A program made the position numbers and the translations under genes. 64,000 nucleotides of DNA, from NCBI GenBank assembly GCA_934658705.1, contig CAKUHP010000003.1, forward strand, positions 7,422 to 71,421, in the 5' to 3' direction. The notes under the pieces were generated by a model. It worked only from the letters and a program-made list of their open reading frames with translations, was not told the origin of the DNA and made no database searches. The stretch comes from an uncultured Collinsella sp. Lineage in GTDB: Bacteria; Actinomycetota; Coriobacteriia; Coriobacteriales; Coriobacteriaceae. Below, piece by piece: positions 1 to 9,700 of this stretch (position 1 is the first letter of the stretch; each line of letters starts with the position of its first letter).

Positions 1-1642
1 TGACGGCATCGGACTTGTCGGGATTGTACCGACGACCGAGGTTCTCGTACTTGAGGACGCGATCGATTACAGCGCGCTCCTCGTCGGTCACCAAGCCATC
101 GCAAGGAGCCTCCACGACGGTACCGTCCTCCTTAACCGTGGGATTGACACCCGAGTTAAGGCCGTCGTGTTTTTGCACAAATCGCGCCGTCTGCTGGAAC
201 GGAATCGAAAGCACCTCGCGCTTGGAGCCGGGCGTGATATCGTGCGCCGGCATAAAGACCTTGGTGAAGTACATATTGGAGGCAAGGCAGAGCGCCAGTA
301 CCGCAAGTACGCCAACCCAGCGCAGGCGCGGCACGCGAAGCGCGGGCGCAGCACCGGTCTGCCTGGCAGCATGACAGGCCGCGTGCACGTCCCAGGCGCA
401 AAACGCCGCCGCGATCACGCATGCCGCCAGCGGGAACACCAGGCCGCCGTTACGCAAAAACGTGGAACCCATGGCACCCAGGGCGAGCAGCAACCAGTCA
501 TGGCGCGCAAAGAGCACGGGCTCGGGCTCGCCCACCCGCTCAACATTCATATCGCGACGAGGCAGGCCGCAAGCCACGAGCTTAACGGTCTGCACCAGTA
601 GCAGCAAAAACGCGTCGGCAAAGAGCACGTCTTTGGTGAGCAGCGCCGCGTAGTTGGAGAACATCGGCATAAACGCAAAGAACAGCAGCGCTATACCGCG
701 AATGGGCATGCCGACGCCAAACTTTCGCAGCGACGAGATGGAATACGCCATGCACGCGGCGGTAATCAAAAATTGTGCGCAGGTATAGATAATGAGGCCC
801 GCGTTGGCGCTGTTGAACAGAGATAGGCCCAGCTGCACGCACGAGCCGATGATGGCCGTGTGGACGACGGGGTGATGCCCGTTGAGCAGCACATTGGGGT
901 TGAGCAGGCGCAAGTAGTCGCTCGTGCCGTTGGGATAGTTGAACCACTGGCGAATCTGCGCGCCCGTGTCTCCCATAAAGAGTCCAGGCAGCGAGGCGAT
1001 AAGTGTTGGCGCCCAAGCAATTACGAGCACTAGAAAGGGACCTGCGAAGGGATGCGTCGAGAGCACGCTGTGGGCTACGCGCCACACGCGGCCAAAGTGG
1101 GCCTCCGAAAACGGAATGCGACGGGAGCTCAGCCAGTTGAGGCACTCAAAGGCCAGGTAGAAGGCAACGACCGCCAAGAGCATCCAGCCCGCGCCGCTAA
1201 TCCAGGCGCAGACGATGCGCGCTTTGTCGCCGAGCACGATCTCGGCCGAGTCGGTGAGATCGTAGCTGCGGCCGAACACCATGCAGATGGCAAAGAACAG
1301 CGAGGGCAGGATTACCGAGGGGCGCCAGGCATCGCCGCGACCAAAAAATACGTAGCGAAACGGCAGCGTGAGCAGGCAGGCAAGCGCGAGCAGCATGACC
1401 GCGTCGGTGTGGCCGGCAAACGAGAGGAGCACCTCGTAGCACACGTACAGCATGCCCGAGGCCTGCGGATCGATTGCCAGGACCGCATTGCTCGACACCG
1501 GGGCGGGGTCGATGGAAAACGCCGTGGTCGCCAACAGCGCAAGCATAAATGCAATGAACGTCTGCTTGGCGGGATAGCGCTTAAACCAGACGATGCGGGC
1601 GGCGTCGCGCGCGGCTGTTGTGGAGAGGTCGGGATCCTTCAC
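1..1642 (-). CDS. DUF6020-like polytopic membrane protein (C-terminus beyond window)
   Basis: Reading the minus strand from a GTG at 1642 gives about 547 residues without a stop before the left edge, so the C-terminus is missing. Many hydrophobic segments alternate with short loops, as in a GT-C-like integral membrane protein. Around residue 220 is GDTGAQIRQWF, followed by LLNGHHPVVHTAIIG, a pattern I associate with the DUF6020 family, whose role is unknown but which resembles membrane glycosyltransferases. The final visible part (about residues 470-547) is a hydrophilic, probably extracellular region. GAAAGG lies about 11 bases before the GTG. The start is the least certain part of the call; the frame itself is long and clean. 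Confidence 0.75.
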   Translation of the reverse strand, partial: MKDPDLSTTAARDAARIVWFKRYPAKQTFIAFMLALLATTAFSIDPAPVSSNAVLAIDPQASGMLYVCYEVLLSFAGHTDAVMLLALACLLTLPFRYVFFGRGDAWRPSVILPSLFFAICMVFGRSYDLTDSAEIVLGDKARIVCAWISGAGWMLLAVVAFYLAFECLNWLSSRRIPFSEAHFGRVWRVAHSVLSTHPFAGPFLVLVIAWAPTLIASLPGLFMGDTGAQIRQWFNYPNGTSDYLRLLNPNVLLNGHHPVVHTAIIGSCVQLGLSLFNSANAGLIIYTCAQFLITAACMAYSISSLRKFGVGMPIRGIALLFFAFMPMFSNYAALLTKDVLFADAFLLLLVQTVKLVACGLPRRDMNVERVGEPEPVLFARHDWLLLALGAMGSTFLRNGGLVFPLAACVIAAAFCAWDVHAACHAARQTGAAPALRVPRLRWVGVLAVLALCLASNMYFTKVFMPAHDITPGSKREVLSIPFQQTARFVQKHDGLNSGVNPTVKEDGTVVEAPCDGLVTDEERAVIDRVLKYENLGRRYNPDKSDAV

Positions 1643-1663
1643 AGTCCAAATAGCCTTTCTAGA

Positions 1664-1710
1664 AACCCGCCAAAAAGGGACAGGTTTATTTTGGCAGGTT
1701 TTATCTGGGG
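1664..1710. repeat. REP-like repeat, CCCAGATAAAACC family, copy 1
   Basis: Arms AACCCGCCAAAAA and TTTTGGCAGGTT flank GGGACAGGTTTA. On the minus strand it begins CCCCAGATAAAACCTGCC. The same element recurs at 48045, 57901 and 60170. It sits at the 5' end of the DUF6020-like gene. Confidence 0.75.
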
Positions 1711-1742
1711 AAACGTTACGGTTCTGTCATCGTTGCCCAGTG

Positions 1743-1779
1743 AACCACATCAAAGGTGCCTGTCCCCTTTGTGGTGGTT
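1743..1779. repeat. REP-like hairpin with CTGTCCCC core
   Basis: AACCACATCAAAGG pairs with CCTTTGTGGTGGTT around a GTGCCTGTCC core. It resembles the CCCAGATAAAACC family but lacks its left flank. It lies against the lgt stop codon. Confidence 0.6.
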
Positions 1780-2599
1780 AGGCGTCCAGGTAGACGCGCT
1801 GGGGGCGGTTGCGGTGTCGGGCGAAGATGATGAGCGCCAGGCCTGCGATTACAAGCGGCAGGCTCAGTAGCTGGCCCATGGTGATGACGCCGCCCAGCAG
1901 ATAGCCCAGTTGCGCATCGGGCACGCGCACGAACTCGACGAGGAAGCGGACGATGCCGTACCCCATCACAAACACGCCCATAAACGTGCCTTGGGGCAGC
2001 AGCGGTTTTTTACGGCTGAGCACCTGCAGGATGCAAAAGAGCACGATGCCTTCGAGAAACGCCTCGTAGAGCTGTGAGGGATGACGCGGCATATCGCCCG
2101 CGGTACCACCAAAGACCACGCCCCAGGGCAGATCGGTCGGTTTACCCCACAGCTCACCGTTGACGAAGTTGGCGCAACGACCCAGGCACAGGGCCAGCGG
2201 GGCGCCGATGACGGCAAGGTCGGCGATGGTCCATGCATCGAGTTTGTACATGCGGCACACGATGATGCCTCCCAGAATGCCGCCGACCAGACCGCCGTGG
2301 AAGCTCATGCCTCCCTCGTTGGTAGCAAAAATCTCGAGCGGGTGGGCCCAGTAGTAGCCATCACCGTAAAAGACGACGTAAAACAAGCGCGCACCGATGA
2401 TGAGGCCAAAGACCGCACCGACCACGACGCTCGTCAGGTCATCAATCGTGATATTGAAACCCCAGCGGCGCTGCGTGCGGTACATAACGACCGCCGTAAG
2501 CGTGGCGCCGACCACATAGGCCAGACCATACCAGTAGATCGTGATGGGGCCCGCCGAGATCGCGACGGGATCAAGCATATGGTAGAGGTCGTTGAGCAT
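1778..2599 (-). CDS. lgt: Prolipoprotein diacylglyceryl transferase
   Basis: A 273-residue multi-pass membrane enzyme that moves diacylglyceryl from phosphatidylglycerol to the lipobox cysteine of prolipoproteins, the first step of lipoprotein maturation. The family signature appears as GRCANFVNGELWG near residue 135, and MSFHGGLVGG lies upstream of it. Seven hydrophobic segments and the length fit the family. An upstream extension of 20 codons is open, but the ATG at 2599 has AGGGGGG six bases before it, so I use it. Its clients in this window include the sulfotransferase at 11754 and the solute-binding protein at 48204, both with lipobox cysteines. Confidence 0.95.
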   Translation of the reverse strand: MLNDLYHMLDPVAISAGPITIYWYGLAYVVGATLTAVVMYRTQRRWGFNITIDDLTSVVVGAVFGLIIGARLFYVVFYGDGYYWAHPLEIFATNEGGMSFHGGLVGGILGGIIVCRMYKLDAWTIADLAVIGAPLALCLGRCANFVNGELWGKPTDLPWGVVFGGTAGDMPRHPSQLYEAFLEGIVLFCILQVLSRKKPLLPQGTFMGVFVMGYGIVRFLVEFVRVPDAQLGYLLGGVITMGQLLSLPLVIAGLALIIFARHRNRPQRVYLDA

Positions 2600-2708
2600 A
2601 TCGATCCCCCTGCTCCCTACATACAAATGCGGCCGCGGGCCTTGCGCTCGCAGCCGCATATCTGGGCGTAACGTCTATGCGGAGCATGACGTCCGCAGCT
2701 TTCGCATC

Positions 2709-2987
2709 TTAGAACGGCGCGTACTCGTCGTACAGGTCGTCGGTCTCGCCAGAAGCATTGACCTGCTCGACGCGGGTAACGCCGGGCACGTGCTCCTTCA
2801 GGATGCGTTCGATACCCATGGACAGGGTCAGCGAGCTCATGGGGCAGCCGGCGCAGGCGCCCTGCAGCTCCAGCTTGACGACACCCTCGTCGTCGACACC
2901 CACATACTCCATATCGCCGCCGTCGGCCTGCAGGTTGGGGCGGATCTCTTCAAGAACCTTCTTAAGCAGCTCTTCGTTAACAGCCAC
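2709..2987 (-). CDS. NifU C-terminal domain (Nfu-type) Fe-S cluster scaffold
   Basis: A 92-residue single-domain protein of the NifU_C/Nfu family, which carries or delivers Fe-S clusters to apoproteins. The CxxC motif is in GACAGCPMSS (about residues 43-52), preceded by the typical RPNLQADGGDMEYV start. The start is GTG at 2987, with AAGGAG six bases upstream. It stands alone between lgt and the deaminase gene, with no other isc/suf gene beside it. The role follows from family knowledge; client proteins cannot be inferred. Confidence 0.9.
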   Translation of the reverse strand: MAVNEELLKKVLEEIRPNLQADGGDMEYVGVDDEGVVKLELQGACAGCPMSSLTLSMGIERILKEHVPGVTRVEQVNASGETDDLYDEYAPF

Positions 2988-3103
2988 AGGGGCTCCTTTC
3001 TCACAATAACGCGGGCACGCCCGCGGACAGGGGCTATGTTACTACAGCCATGTACCCGCTTAGGCGCCAGCCATGCGCGCGGACACGACTTTCACGAGCA
3101 GTC

Positions 3104-3128
3104 AATTTGGGACGGGGCTCTTTTAGCT
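3104..3128. repeat. Half copy of the AATTTGGGACGGGGC repeat
   Basis: AATTTGGGACGGGGCTC followed by TTTTAGCT closely matches one arm of the palindrome at 4678-4760. No second arm is present here. It lies just beyond the stop codon of the deaminase gene. Confidence 0.55.
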
Positions 3129-3157
3129 GTTTTGTCGCCAGCTAGCGTTGGCACGCG

Positions 3158-3682
3158 CTACTGCTGAGCCCGCTCCCCGGTACCAATATGGACATCGACG
3201 ATAACCTGGCGGTAGCTGATGCCGCAGGAGTCGAGGATGCGGCGGCTGATGCGGCCGTCGTCGGTATCGGCGTACTTGTTGTCCAGGTAGACAACCTCGC
3301 CCACGCCCACCTGCGCAAGAATCTTGGCGCAGTCGTGACACGGGAACAGCGTGACGTAGACCGTGGAACCCTCAAGGTCTTTGAGCGAGCCGCGGTAGTT
3401 GAGCACGGCGTTGGCCTCGGCATGCACTACGTAGTTGTGCTTATCCTGCAACGGGTCGTCACTCGTGCCCCACGGGAAAAAGTCGTCGTTGAGCGCCGAG
3501 GGCGTACCGTTGTAGCCCACCGAAAGGATGCGGTGGTTGGTGTTGGCGATGCACGCGCCCACCTGCGTGTTGGGGTCCTTACTGCGGCGCTGCGCGGCGA
3601 TGGCCACGCTCATAAAGAACTCATCCCAGCTAATAACGTCGCGGCGCTTGCCCGACGCGGTTTGATGAAGATCGTCCGACAT
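3158..3682 (-). CDS. dCMP/cytidine deaminase family protein
   Basis: A 174-residue zinc deaminase of the ComE/dCMP deaminase type, expected to convert dCMP to dUMP for thymidylate synthesis. The zinc site is complete: HAEANAVL holds His and the catalytic Glu, and PCHDCAKIL holds the two Cys. The N-terminal part contains WDEFFMSVAIAAQRRSKDP, typical of the dCMP deaminase branch. I chose ATG 3682, which has GGAGG nine bases upstream, over a longer open frame. An allosteric dCTP/dTTP response is known for some members but cannot be judged here. Confidence 0.9.
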   Translation of the reverse strand: MSDDLHQTASGKRRDVISWDEFFMSVAIAAQRRSKDPNTQVGACIANTNHRILSVGYNGTPSALNDDFFPWGTSDDPLQDKHNYVVHAEANAVLNYRGSLKDLEGSTVYVTLFPCHDCAKILAQVGVGEVVYLDNKYADTDDGRISRRILDSCGISYRQVIVDVHIGTGERAQQ

Positions 3683-3763
3683 GCCAGACACCTCCGTAAT
3701 CGCAATAGTTTGACCTATTGTAGCAGGTGAAAAGTGGGGCATTCGTCCCACCAGCCCCTCGCC

Positions 3764-4615
3764 CTACGCGCGGCGGGGCTTTTGGTTGATGTGGTAAAGC
3801 TCGGCGAGACCCCGCAGCGTCAACGCGTCATCGACCGTCAGGCTATGACCGACAAGGGCCGCAAGCGCCTCGGCATCGTCGCCGGTAATGACGATGGGCA
3901 CATCGCCCTCCCCCGCCGCCTTGGTCGCTCGCATCTCGGCGAGCACCATGTCGAGCATGCCGTCGATGCGGGCCACCTCGCCCAGAACCACGCCCGAGCG
4001 CATGGCCTCACGCGTGTTGCGGCCGATGACATGCGTCGGCGCCGAGGGCTCAACCTGAGGCAGGCGCGCCGCAGCGGCCGAGAGCGAACGGGCGCCGAGC
4101 GCCAGCCCCGGCGCGATAACGCCGCCGACAAAGGTGCCGTGCGCGTCGATGACCTCGATATTGGTCGTCGTGCCCAGATCAATCACGATGCACGGCGAGC
4201 CGTAGACGGCGCGGGCCGCCACGGCATCGGCGATGCGGTCGGGGCCAATCTCGGCCGGGTCGTCGTAGTGCACGGGCATGCCGGTCTTAAGTCCCGGCCC
4301 CACGGTGAGCACGCGCCCCGTGCAGGTACGGGAAAGCGCCGCCTTCCACGGACGCTCGAGCGCCGGAACCACGCAGCTCAGGACGGCAGCCGCGGGCACA
4401 AGTGTACCCGGCATGCCCGCATCGGCCGCAAGGGCGCCCATGACCTGCACGAGACGCATGCGAGCCTCGTCTGCTGTGATGCGCGCCGGCGTGGTTATCT
4501 CGCACGTCGCAAGCGGACATTCCTGCGCCGCGGCCGAATCCTCGGCAAAAAGGCCAAAGCGAATGAACGTGTTGCCCACGTCGACCGTCAATATATATGC
4601 GCACCCATTAAGCAT
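3764..4615 (-). CDS. coaX: Type III pantothenate kinase
   Basis: A 283-residue ASKHA-fold kinase for the first committed step of coenzyme A synthesis. The phosphate-1 motif DVGNT is at residues 11-15. IGPDRIADAVAA, the second nucleotide-contact motif VIDLGTTTNIEV and GGVIAPGLALGARSL follow in the usual order. This class is insensitive to CoA feedback and usually needs a monovalent cation (family knowledge). AAGGAG lies eight bases before the ATG. It is monocistronic, with a large palindrome upstream at 4678-4760. Confidence 0.95.
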   Translation of the reverse strand: MLNGCAYILTVDVGNTFIRFGLFAEDSAAAQECPLATCEITTPARITADEARMRLVQVMGALAADAGMPGTLVPAAAVLSCVVPALERPWKAALSRTCTGRVLTVGPGLKTGMPVHYDDPAEIGPDRIADAVAARAVYGSPCIVIDLGTTTNIEVIDAHGTFVGGVIAPGLALGARSLSAAAARLPQVEPSAPTHVIGRNTREAMRSGVVLGEVARIDGMLDMVLAEMRATKAAGEGDVPIVITGDDAEALAALVGHSLTVDDALTLRGLAELYHINQKPRRA

Positions 4616-4677
4616 CGTCGGCGCTCCTTTCGTCTGCCCAGCAGTATATCGCCTACCCAGACCAGTCAGTCCGGGCA

Positions 4678-4760
4678 GCTAATTTGGGACGGGGCTTTTT
4701 TAACTACCCTGGAACCTCGACTTGACGCGGGTAGTTAAAAAAGCCCCGTCCCAAATTAGC
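4678..4760. repeat. Perfect 32-bp inverted repeat
   Basis: Arms 4678-4709 and 4729-4760 are exact reverse complements with a 19-nt spacer. Each arm carries AATTTGGGACGGGGC and TTTTTTAACTACCC. It lies between the divergent coaX and OPT genes, so it is not a simple terminator for either. A related half copy is at 3104-3128. Confidence 0.9.
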
Positions 4761-4887
4761 TACCTTGCGGCTATACTGGTGCGCGGTCGTGCGCGAGCTC
4801 ACGCGGCGGCCCTTGGTAACCCGACTTCCCGCGCCGTATCCGTAGCGACGCTCCCGGGGGAAGCGGATATACGCAAAGGAGTTATAT

Positions 4888-6591
4888 ATGAGCAATCCCT
4901 CGAACCGCGCCTCGATGCGCGGGCAACTCACGCTGCGCGGCGTCGTCATCGGCGTCCTTGGCTGCGTGATTATCACGGCAAGCTCGGCCTACACCGCGCT
5001 CAAGATGGGCGCACTCCCCTGGCCGATCGTCTTCGCTGCCGTCATCTCGCTGTTCTTCCTTAAGCTCATGGGCAACGCCAGCCTCAACGAGGCCAACGTC
5101 ACCCACACCATCATGTCCGCAGGCGCCATGGTCGCCGGCGGTCTGGCGTTTACCATCCCGGGCGCCTGGATGCTGGGCTATGCCGACCAGATCAGCTGGC
5201 TCGACATGTTTATCGTGGCACTCGCCGGCACTATCCTGGGTCTGCTGGCCACGGCACTCATCCACCGTCACTTTATCGTGGACGCCGCGCTGGAGTTCCC
5301 CACCGGCAACGCCGCAGCTCAGACCCTGCGCGCCACCGAGGCCGGCGGCAAGACTGGCAAGCAGCTCTTTGGCTCCATGGCCATCGCCGGCATCTACAGC
5401 GTGCTTCGCGACGCCCTGGGCGTGGTGCCCAGCATGCTGTGCACGCTCAATATCCCCGGCGTGACCTTTGCCATCTACAACTCGCCCATGTTGCTCTCCG
5501 TCGGCTTTTTGGTGGGCTTCGCCCCCGTCGCTTTCTGGTTTGCCGGCGCGCTGCTGGGCAACTTTGGCATCATTGTCGGCGGCACCGCTGCCGGCCTGTT
5601 CGATGTTGTGACCGCACAGGGCATCGTCAAGTCCCTGGGTATGGGCCTTATGATGGGCTTTGGCGTCGCCGTCGTCCTTAAGGACATCCTGCCGCAGGTC
5701 GCCGGCATCGTCCGTGGTCTTGCCGCCGACAGCTCCACCGACACCGACGAGCAGTCGCTCATCTCGGGCTCCCTTAAGCTCGACGCCGGCATCATCGGCC
5801 TGGGCGCTGCCGCCATCGCCGTCATCATCGCCATCGCGCTCGACCTTGGCCCCGTTCCGGCCGTCATCGTCACGCTGTTCACCTTTGTCACCACCATCAT
5901 GAGCGCGCAGAGCTGCGGCCAGACGGGCATCGACCCCATGGAGATCTTTGGCCTCATCGTCATGCTCATCGTGGCAGCCTGCGCTCAGATCGCTCAGGTC
6001 AAGCTGTTCTTTATCGCCGGCATCGTTGCCGTGGCGTGCGGCCTTGCGGGCGACGTCATGAACGACTTTAAGGCCGGCGCCGTGCTGGGTACCAACCCGC
6101 GCGCGCAGTGGATCGGCCAGGCCATCGGCGGCATCGTGGGCGCCCTGGTCGCCGCCGCCGTCATGGTCGCGCTCGTTACCGCCTATGGGCCGGACGCCTT
6201 TGGCCCGGACAAGAGCTTTGTGGCCGCACAGGCAAGCGTCGTCGCCACCATGGTCTCGGGTATTCCGAGCGTGCCGTGGTTCGTGGGCGGCTTTATCGCC
6301 GGCATCGCCATGTACTGGCTCGGTATTCCGGCCATGATGATCGGCCTGGGCGTGTACCTGCCGTTCTACATGTCGCTTACGGCCTTCCTGGGTTCCTGCG
6401 TTAAGCTCGCCTACGACAAGTGGGCCGCTCACCGCGACGCCACAGCCGGTCTTTCGGACGAGGAGAAGGCCGCCAAGGACGCCGCCTTCCAGGAGCAGGG
6501 CTTGGTCGTCGCCAGCGGCCTGCTCGGTGGCGAGTCCATCGTCGGCGTTATCCTGGCGTTTATCTCTGTTGGCCTGAGCCTGCTGGGCTAA
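4888..6591 (+). CDS. OPT/YSL family oligopeptide or metal-chelate transporter
   Basis: A 567-residue inner-membrane protein with about 14-16 hydrophobic segments. The N-terminal part (SSAYTALKMGALPWPIVFA, LEFPTGNAAAQTLRA) is characteristic of prokaryotic OPT family transporters, which move oligopeptides or metal-chelating compounds by proton symport. The C-terminal WFVGGFIAGIAMYWLGIPAMM segment also fits. The start at 4888 has AAAGGAG six bases upstream. The gene is single and followed by a terminator. Substrate cannot be predicted. Its upstream region carries the 4678 palindrome and a TATACT-like -10 at 4772. Confidence 0.9.
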   Translation: MSNPSNRASMRGQLTLRGVVIGVLGCVIITASSAYTALKMGALPWPIVFAAVISLFFLKLMGNASLNEANVTHTIMSAGAMVAGGLAFTIPGAWMLGYADQISWLDMFIVALAGTILGLLATALIHRHFIVDAALEFPTGNAAAQTLRATEAGGKTGKQLFGSMAIAGIYSVLRDALGVVPSMLCTLNIPGVTFAIYNSPMLLSVGFLVGFAPVAFWFAGALLGNFGIIVGGTAAGLFDVVTAQGIVKSLGMGLMMGFGVAVVLKDILPQVAGIVRGLAADSSTDTDEQSLISGSLKLDAGIIGLGAAAIAVIIAIALDLGPVPAVIVTLFTFVTTIMSAQSCGQTGIDPMEIFGLIVMLIVAACAQIAQVKLFFIAGIVAVACGLAGDVMNDFKAGAVLGTNPRAQWIGQAIGGIVGALVAAAVMVALVTAYGPDAFGPDKSFVAAQASVVATMVSGIPSVPWFVGGFIAGIAMYWLGIPAMMIGLGVYLPFYMSLTAFLGSCVKLAYDKWAAHRDATAGLSDEEKAAKDAAFQEQGLVVASGLLGGESIVGVILAFISVGLSLLG

Positions 6592-6632
6592 GCCGAGCAA
6601 CTGCTCGTCGGCAATCATATTGCCTACGGCTT

Positions 6633-6671
6633 GCCCGGTCGTCAGCTTTGCGGCTGCCGACCGGGCGTTTT
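6633..6671 (+). terminator. Rho-independent terminator after OPT gene
   Basis: GCCCGGTCG and CGACCGGGC form the stem, with an inner CAGC/GCTG pairing, followed by GTTTTAA. Confidence 0.8.
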
Positions 6672-6688
6672 AATGTCGATACAGAGAA

Positions 6689-6724
6689 AGGCCGGCGTGC
6701 TGTGTATGACAGCGCGCCGGCCTT
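6689..6724 (-). terminator. Terminator hairpin for the surface-protein gene
   Basis: AAGGCCGGCGTGCTG pairs with CAGCGCGCCGGCCTT with one mismatch. On the minus strand it is followed by TTTCTC. Confidence 0.65.
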
Positions 6725-6791
6725 ATTGGTTGAGATATCGAAGTGGCCTCACGACAAGCCACAGTTCATCGCGAGGTCGACACTCAAAATG

Positions 6792-9700
6792 CTACATCTG
6801 CTTGCGACGACGATCACCCAGCGTCACGCCCGCGGCTACGAGCGTCACACCGCCGATGACGAAGACCTCGCCCGCGAGCTCGGAGTTGTCACCCGTCTGG
6901 GCGAGCGCACCATCCGCGGCCTGCTTCTTGGCAGCGGGGGCCTTTGCAGCGGCCTGCGCAACCTGGGGCTTAGCCTGCGGCTCGGCCTTGGGATGATACT
7001 TGTCGTACTCGGCCTGTGCGGCTGCCAGGGCATCCTTGGCGTCATTAAGCTCTGCAAGCGCGGCGGCATAGGCATCGTTGGCATCGGACAGCTTGGCATC
7101 GGCGTCGGCCTCGGCCTGTCTCAGACCCGTCTCGGCGTCAACGGCGGCCTTATAGCGAGCATAGGCAGCACCGAGCTTGGGCAGCTGATTTCGTGCCGTC
7201 CAGCCCGCGCTAAATACCGTTACGCCCGCGTCAAGGGAAGCCTCATGATCGACGTGCTCAAGATCGGCCTGAAGAGCCCGATCAGCCTCAAGCTCGGTCT
7301 GGGCATCGGCGATGGCCTTTTTGGCGTCCTCGACTGCCTGGTTGGCGGCATCGAGCTGATCCTGGGCAGCGTTCACGCTGGCGACAGCAGCTTTATGGGC
7401 TGCCTCGGCGTTATCAAGCGCCTTCTGAGCATCGGCGTAGCGCTGGAATGCGACGTTCGCGGCGTCGAGGGCCGTCTGGGCAGACGTGACCTCCTGCTGT
7501 GCGGCGGCAAGCGCCTGCTTCTTGTTGGTGACCGCTTGCTGCGCATTCGAGAGGGCCGTTGCCGCGGCAGTCGCTGCGGCCTTGGCGTCGTCAACGCCAG
7601 CCTGGGCAGTGACGTCGGCCTTCTTGGCCTCGTCAAGCGTGCCCTGCTTGTTCGTAAGATCCGTGTTGGCCGCATCGCGCTTGTCGGTAAGATCCTTGAC
7701 CGAAGCGGTGGCGTCGCCATACGCCTCGTTGGCCTGATCGGACTTTGCCTTGGCGGCATCGTAGTCGCCCTGTGCCTTCGCCTTGCGGGCGGAAGCCTTG
7801 GAGGCGTTCGTCTGGCAATCGGCGAGCGCCGCGTTGGCCTTGTCGAGAGCAGTCTGAGCAGCGGCGGCTTCGCTCTTGGCGGCGTCGAGATTTGCCTTAG
7901 GAGTTTCGATGTCAACATTCTTCAAATTGACATCGGCAGCGTCATATGCCGCCCTAGCTATAGCGGTAGCCTCTTGCGCAGCTTCATAGTCGCCCTTGGC
8001 AGCAGCGACGTTTTCGTTCGCTTCGTTCGCGGCGCTTTTAGCAGCATTGAGGGATGTCCCCGCGGAACCAAGCGCATCGTGCTTCGCATCGCGCACCTTC
8101 TGTGCCGCCGCAAGTTGATTTTGCAGCTCCGCCAACTGTGCCTTCTGCGCAGCGGTACCGCCGGCATGATAAACAGAGTCCACGTACGTGTTTACCAGGT
8201 TTTTGAACTCATCGACCGTAAAATCGCCCTCGGCCCAGTTGCCCTGATAAATTGAAACAGGGAAGGGCTCGCCATCGTCATCGGGCGTTGAGCGGTTGCC
8301 ATCCTTACCATAGCCAACGGCAAACCCAAAGGAATTGGTGCCCGGATTAATGAAGTTCAGGTAATGACCAATCTCGTTGAAGTTGCGAACGCCTTTGTCA
8401 TACTCACGTTTTTCCGCAGTGTACCAACCGATGAATGGCCACTCAGCACTACAATCGTCTTCGTTGTCGTAGGCCCATTCCCAATCTTCAGGATTATTCG
8501 ACCCCTTATAAGCGCCGGCACCCATAGCAAGGTTTTCGCTATAAGACGAATAATCGCCCTCGCCGCTTTCCGCCGCGTGGCCCCAAACATTCGACGAATA
8601 GCAAACATCGAGCGCCGACTGCGCCATAGAGACAATGCTGACCTTCATGTCACTCAGGCCGTTTGCGCGACGAATTCCGTTGACCGCATTCATGTAGGTC
8701 AAGGTATTCTGCAGATTCACGAGCGAAAAAGCGTTGTCAGCGTCAGACGCATCCAAGTTGACATAGTCGTCATACCACGCCACCTTGCTAGCAGACCCAT
8801 CAAGTAACTTCGCCGCATTACTCGCGTTGGCACGCTGAGCATCAGTAAACGATGTGCTACTTGCGATGTGATTCATAAAGCCAAGCAGGCCCGCCTTGAC
8901 AGCATCCGTATCCACCTTCATGTTTGCTTTTAGCTCAGAAATCTGCTGCTCAAGAGCTTTGACGTTTGCGCTGGCCGTGCTGTATTCATCATTCGCTTTG
9001 TTGTAGTCGCTAGTAGCATTCTCAAGAGCACTTTTCTTCTGCTTTGCGACCTCTGCCAAATGATTGTACTCGGCAAGCTTGTCGGCCTCGGTCTGCTGGG
9101 CCTGCTCGTATGCCGTCTTCGCGGCGTCGCGCTTGCTGGCGGCGGCGTTGCACTCCTTGCTTGCCGCATCGTATGCAGACTGGGCAGACGCCACAGCGGC
9201 GTTGGCAGCGGTGGCGCGCTCCTGCGCGGCAGCGACAGCAGCCTGGGCGGTCTGCAGATTCTCCTGTGCGGCCGTATCGGCAGTCGTCGCAGCTTCGAGT
9301 TCCGCTTGCGCGGCCTTAAGCTCGCCAGTGGCAGCGACCTTAGCAGCCTCGAGCGCGTTCAGGTCGACGCCCGTGCCCGAAGTGGCGGCATTGAGCGCAG
9401 CCTGAGCCTGATCCAGCTTCTTCTGAGCGTTGTCGCGTGCGGTGGTTGCGGTGACAAGGGCAGCGGCGGTCTGCTGCTTCTTGTCCTGGGCAGTCGTCAC
9501 GGCCGCCTCGGCGTCAGCCTTTGCCTGCTCAGCCTTGGCAGCGACAGTCTTGGCGGCCTCGTACTCGCCCTCAGCCGCCTTTACATCGGCATTCGCCGCA
9601 TTGAGCTTGGCCTGCGCGTCTTCGACAGCCTTCTTGGCGGCCTCGTACTCGTCCATGCCCATGTCCTTGAGCTTGGCCTGGGCATCCTCGAGGGCCTTCT

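Noticed and set aside
4882-6618. 578-codon open frame opposite the OPT gene
   Set aside because: Asp/His/Gly-rich low-complexity product; an antisense shadow of a GC-rich membrane gene.
6420-8255. 611-codon plus-strand frame
   Set aside because: Overlaps two real genes and a terminator pair; a shadow of the coiled-coil repeats.
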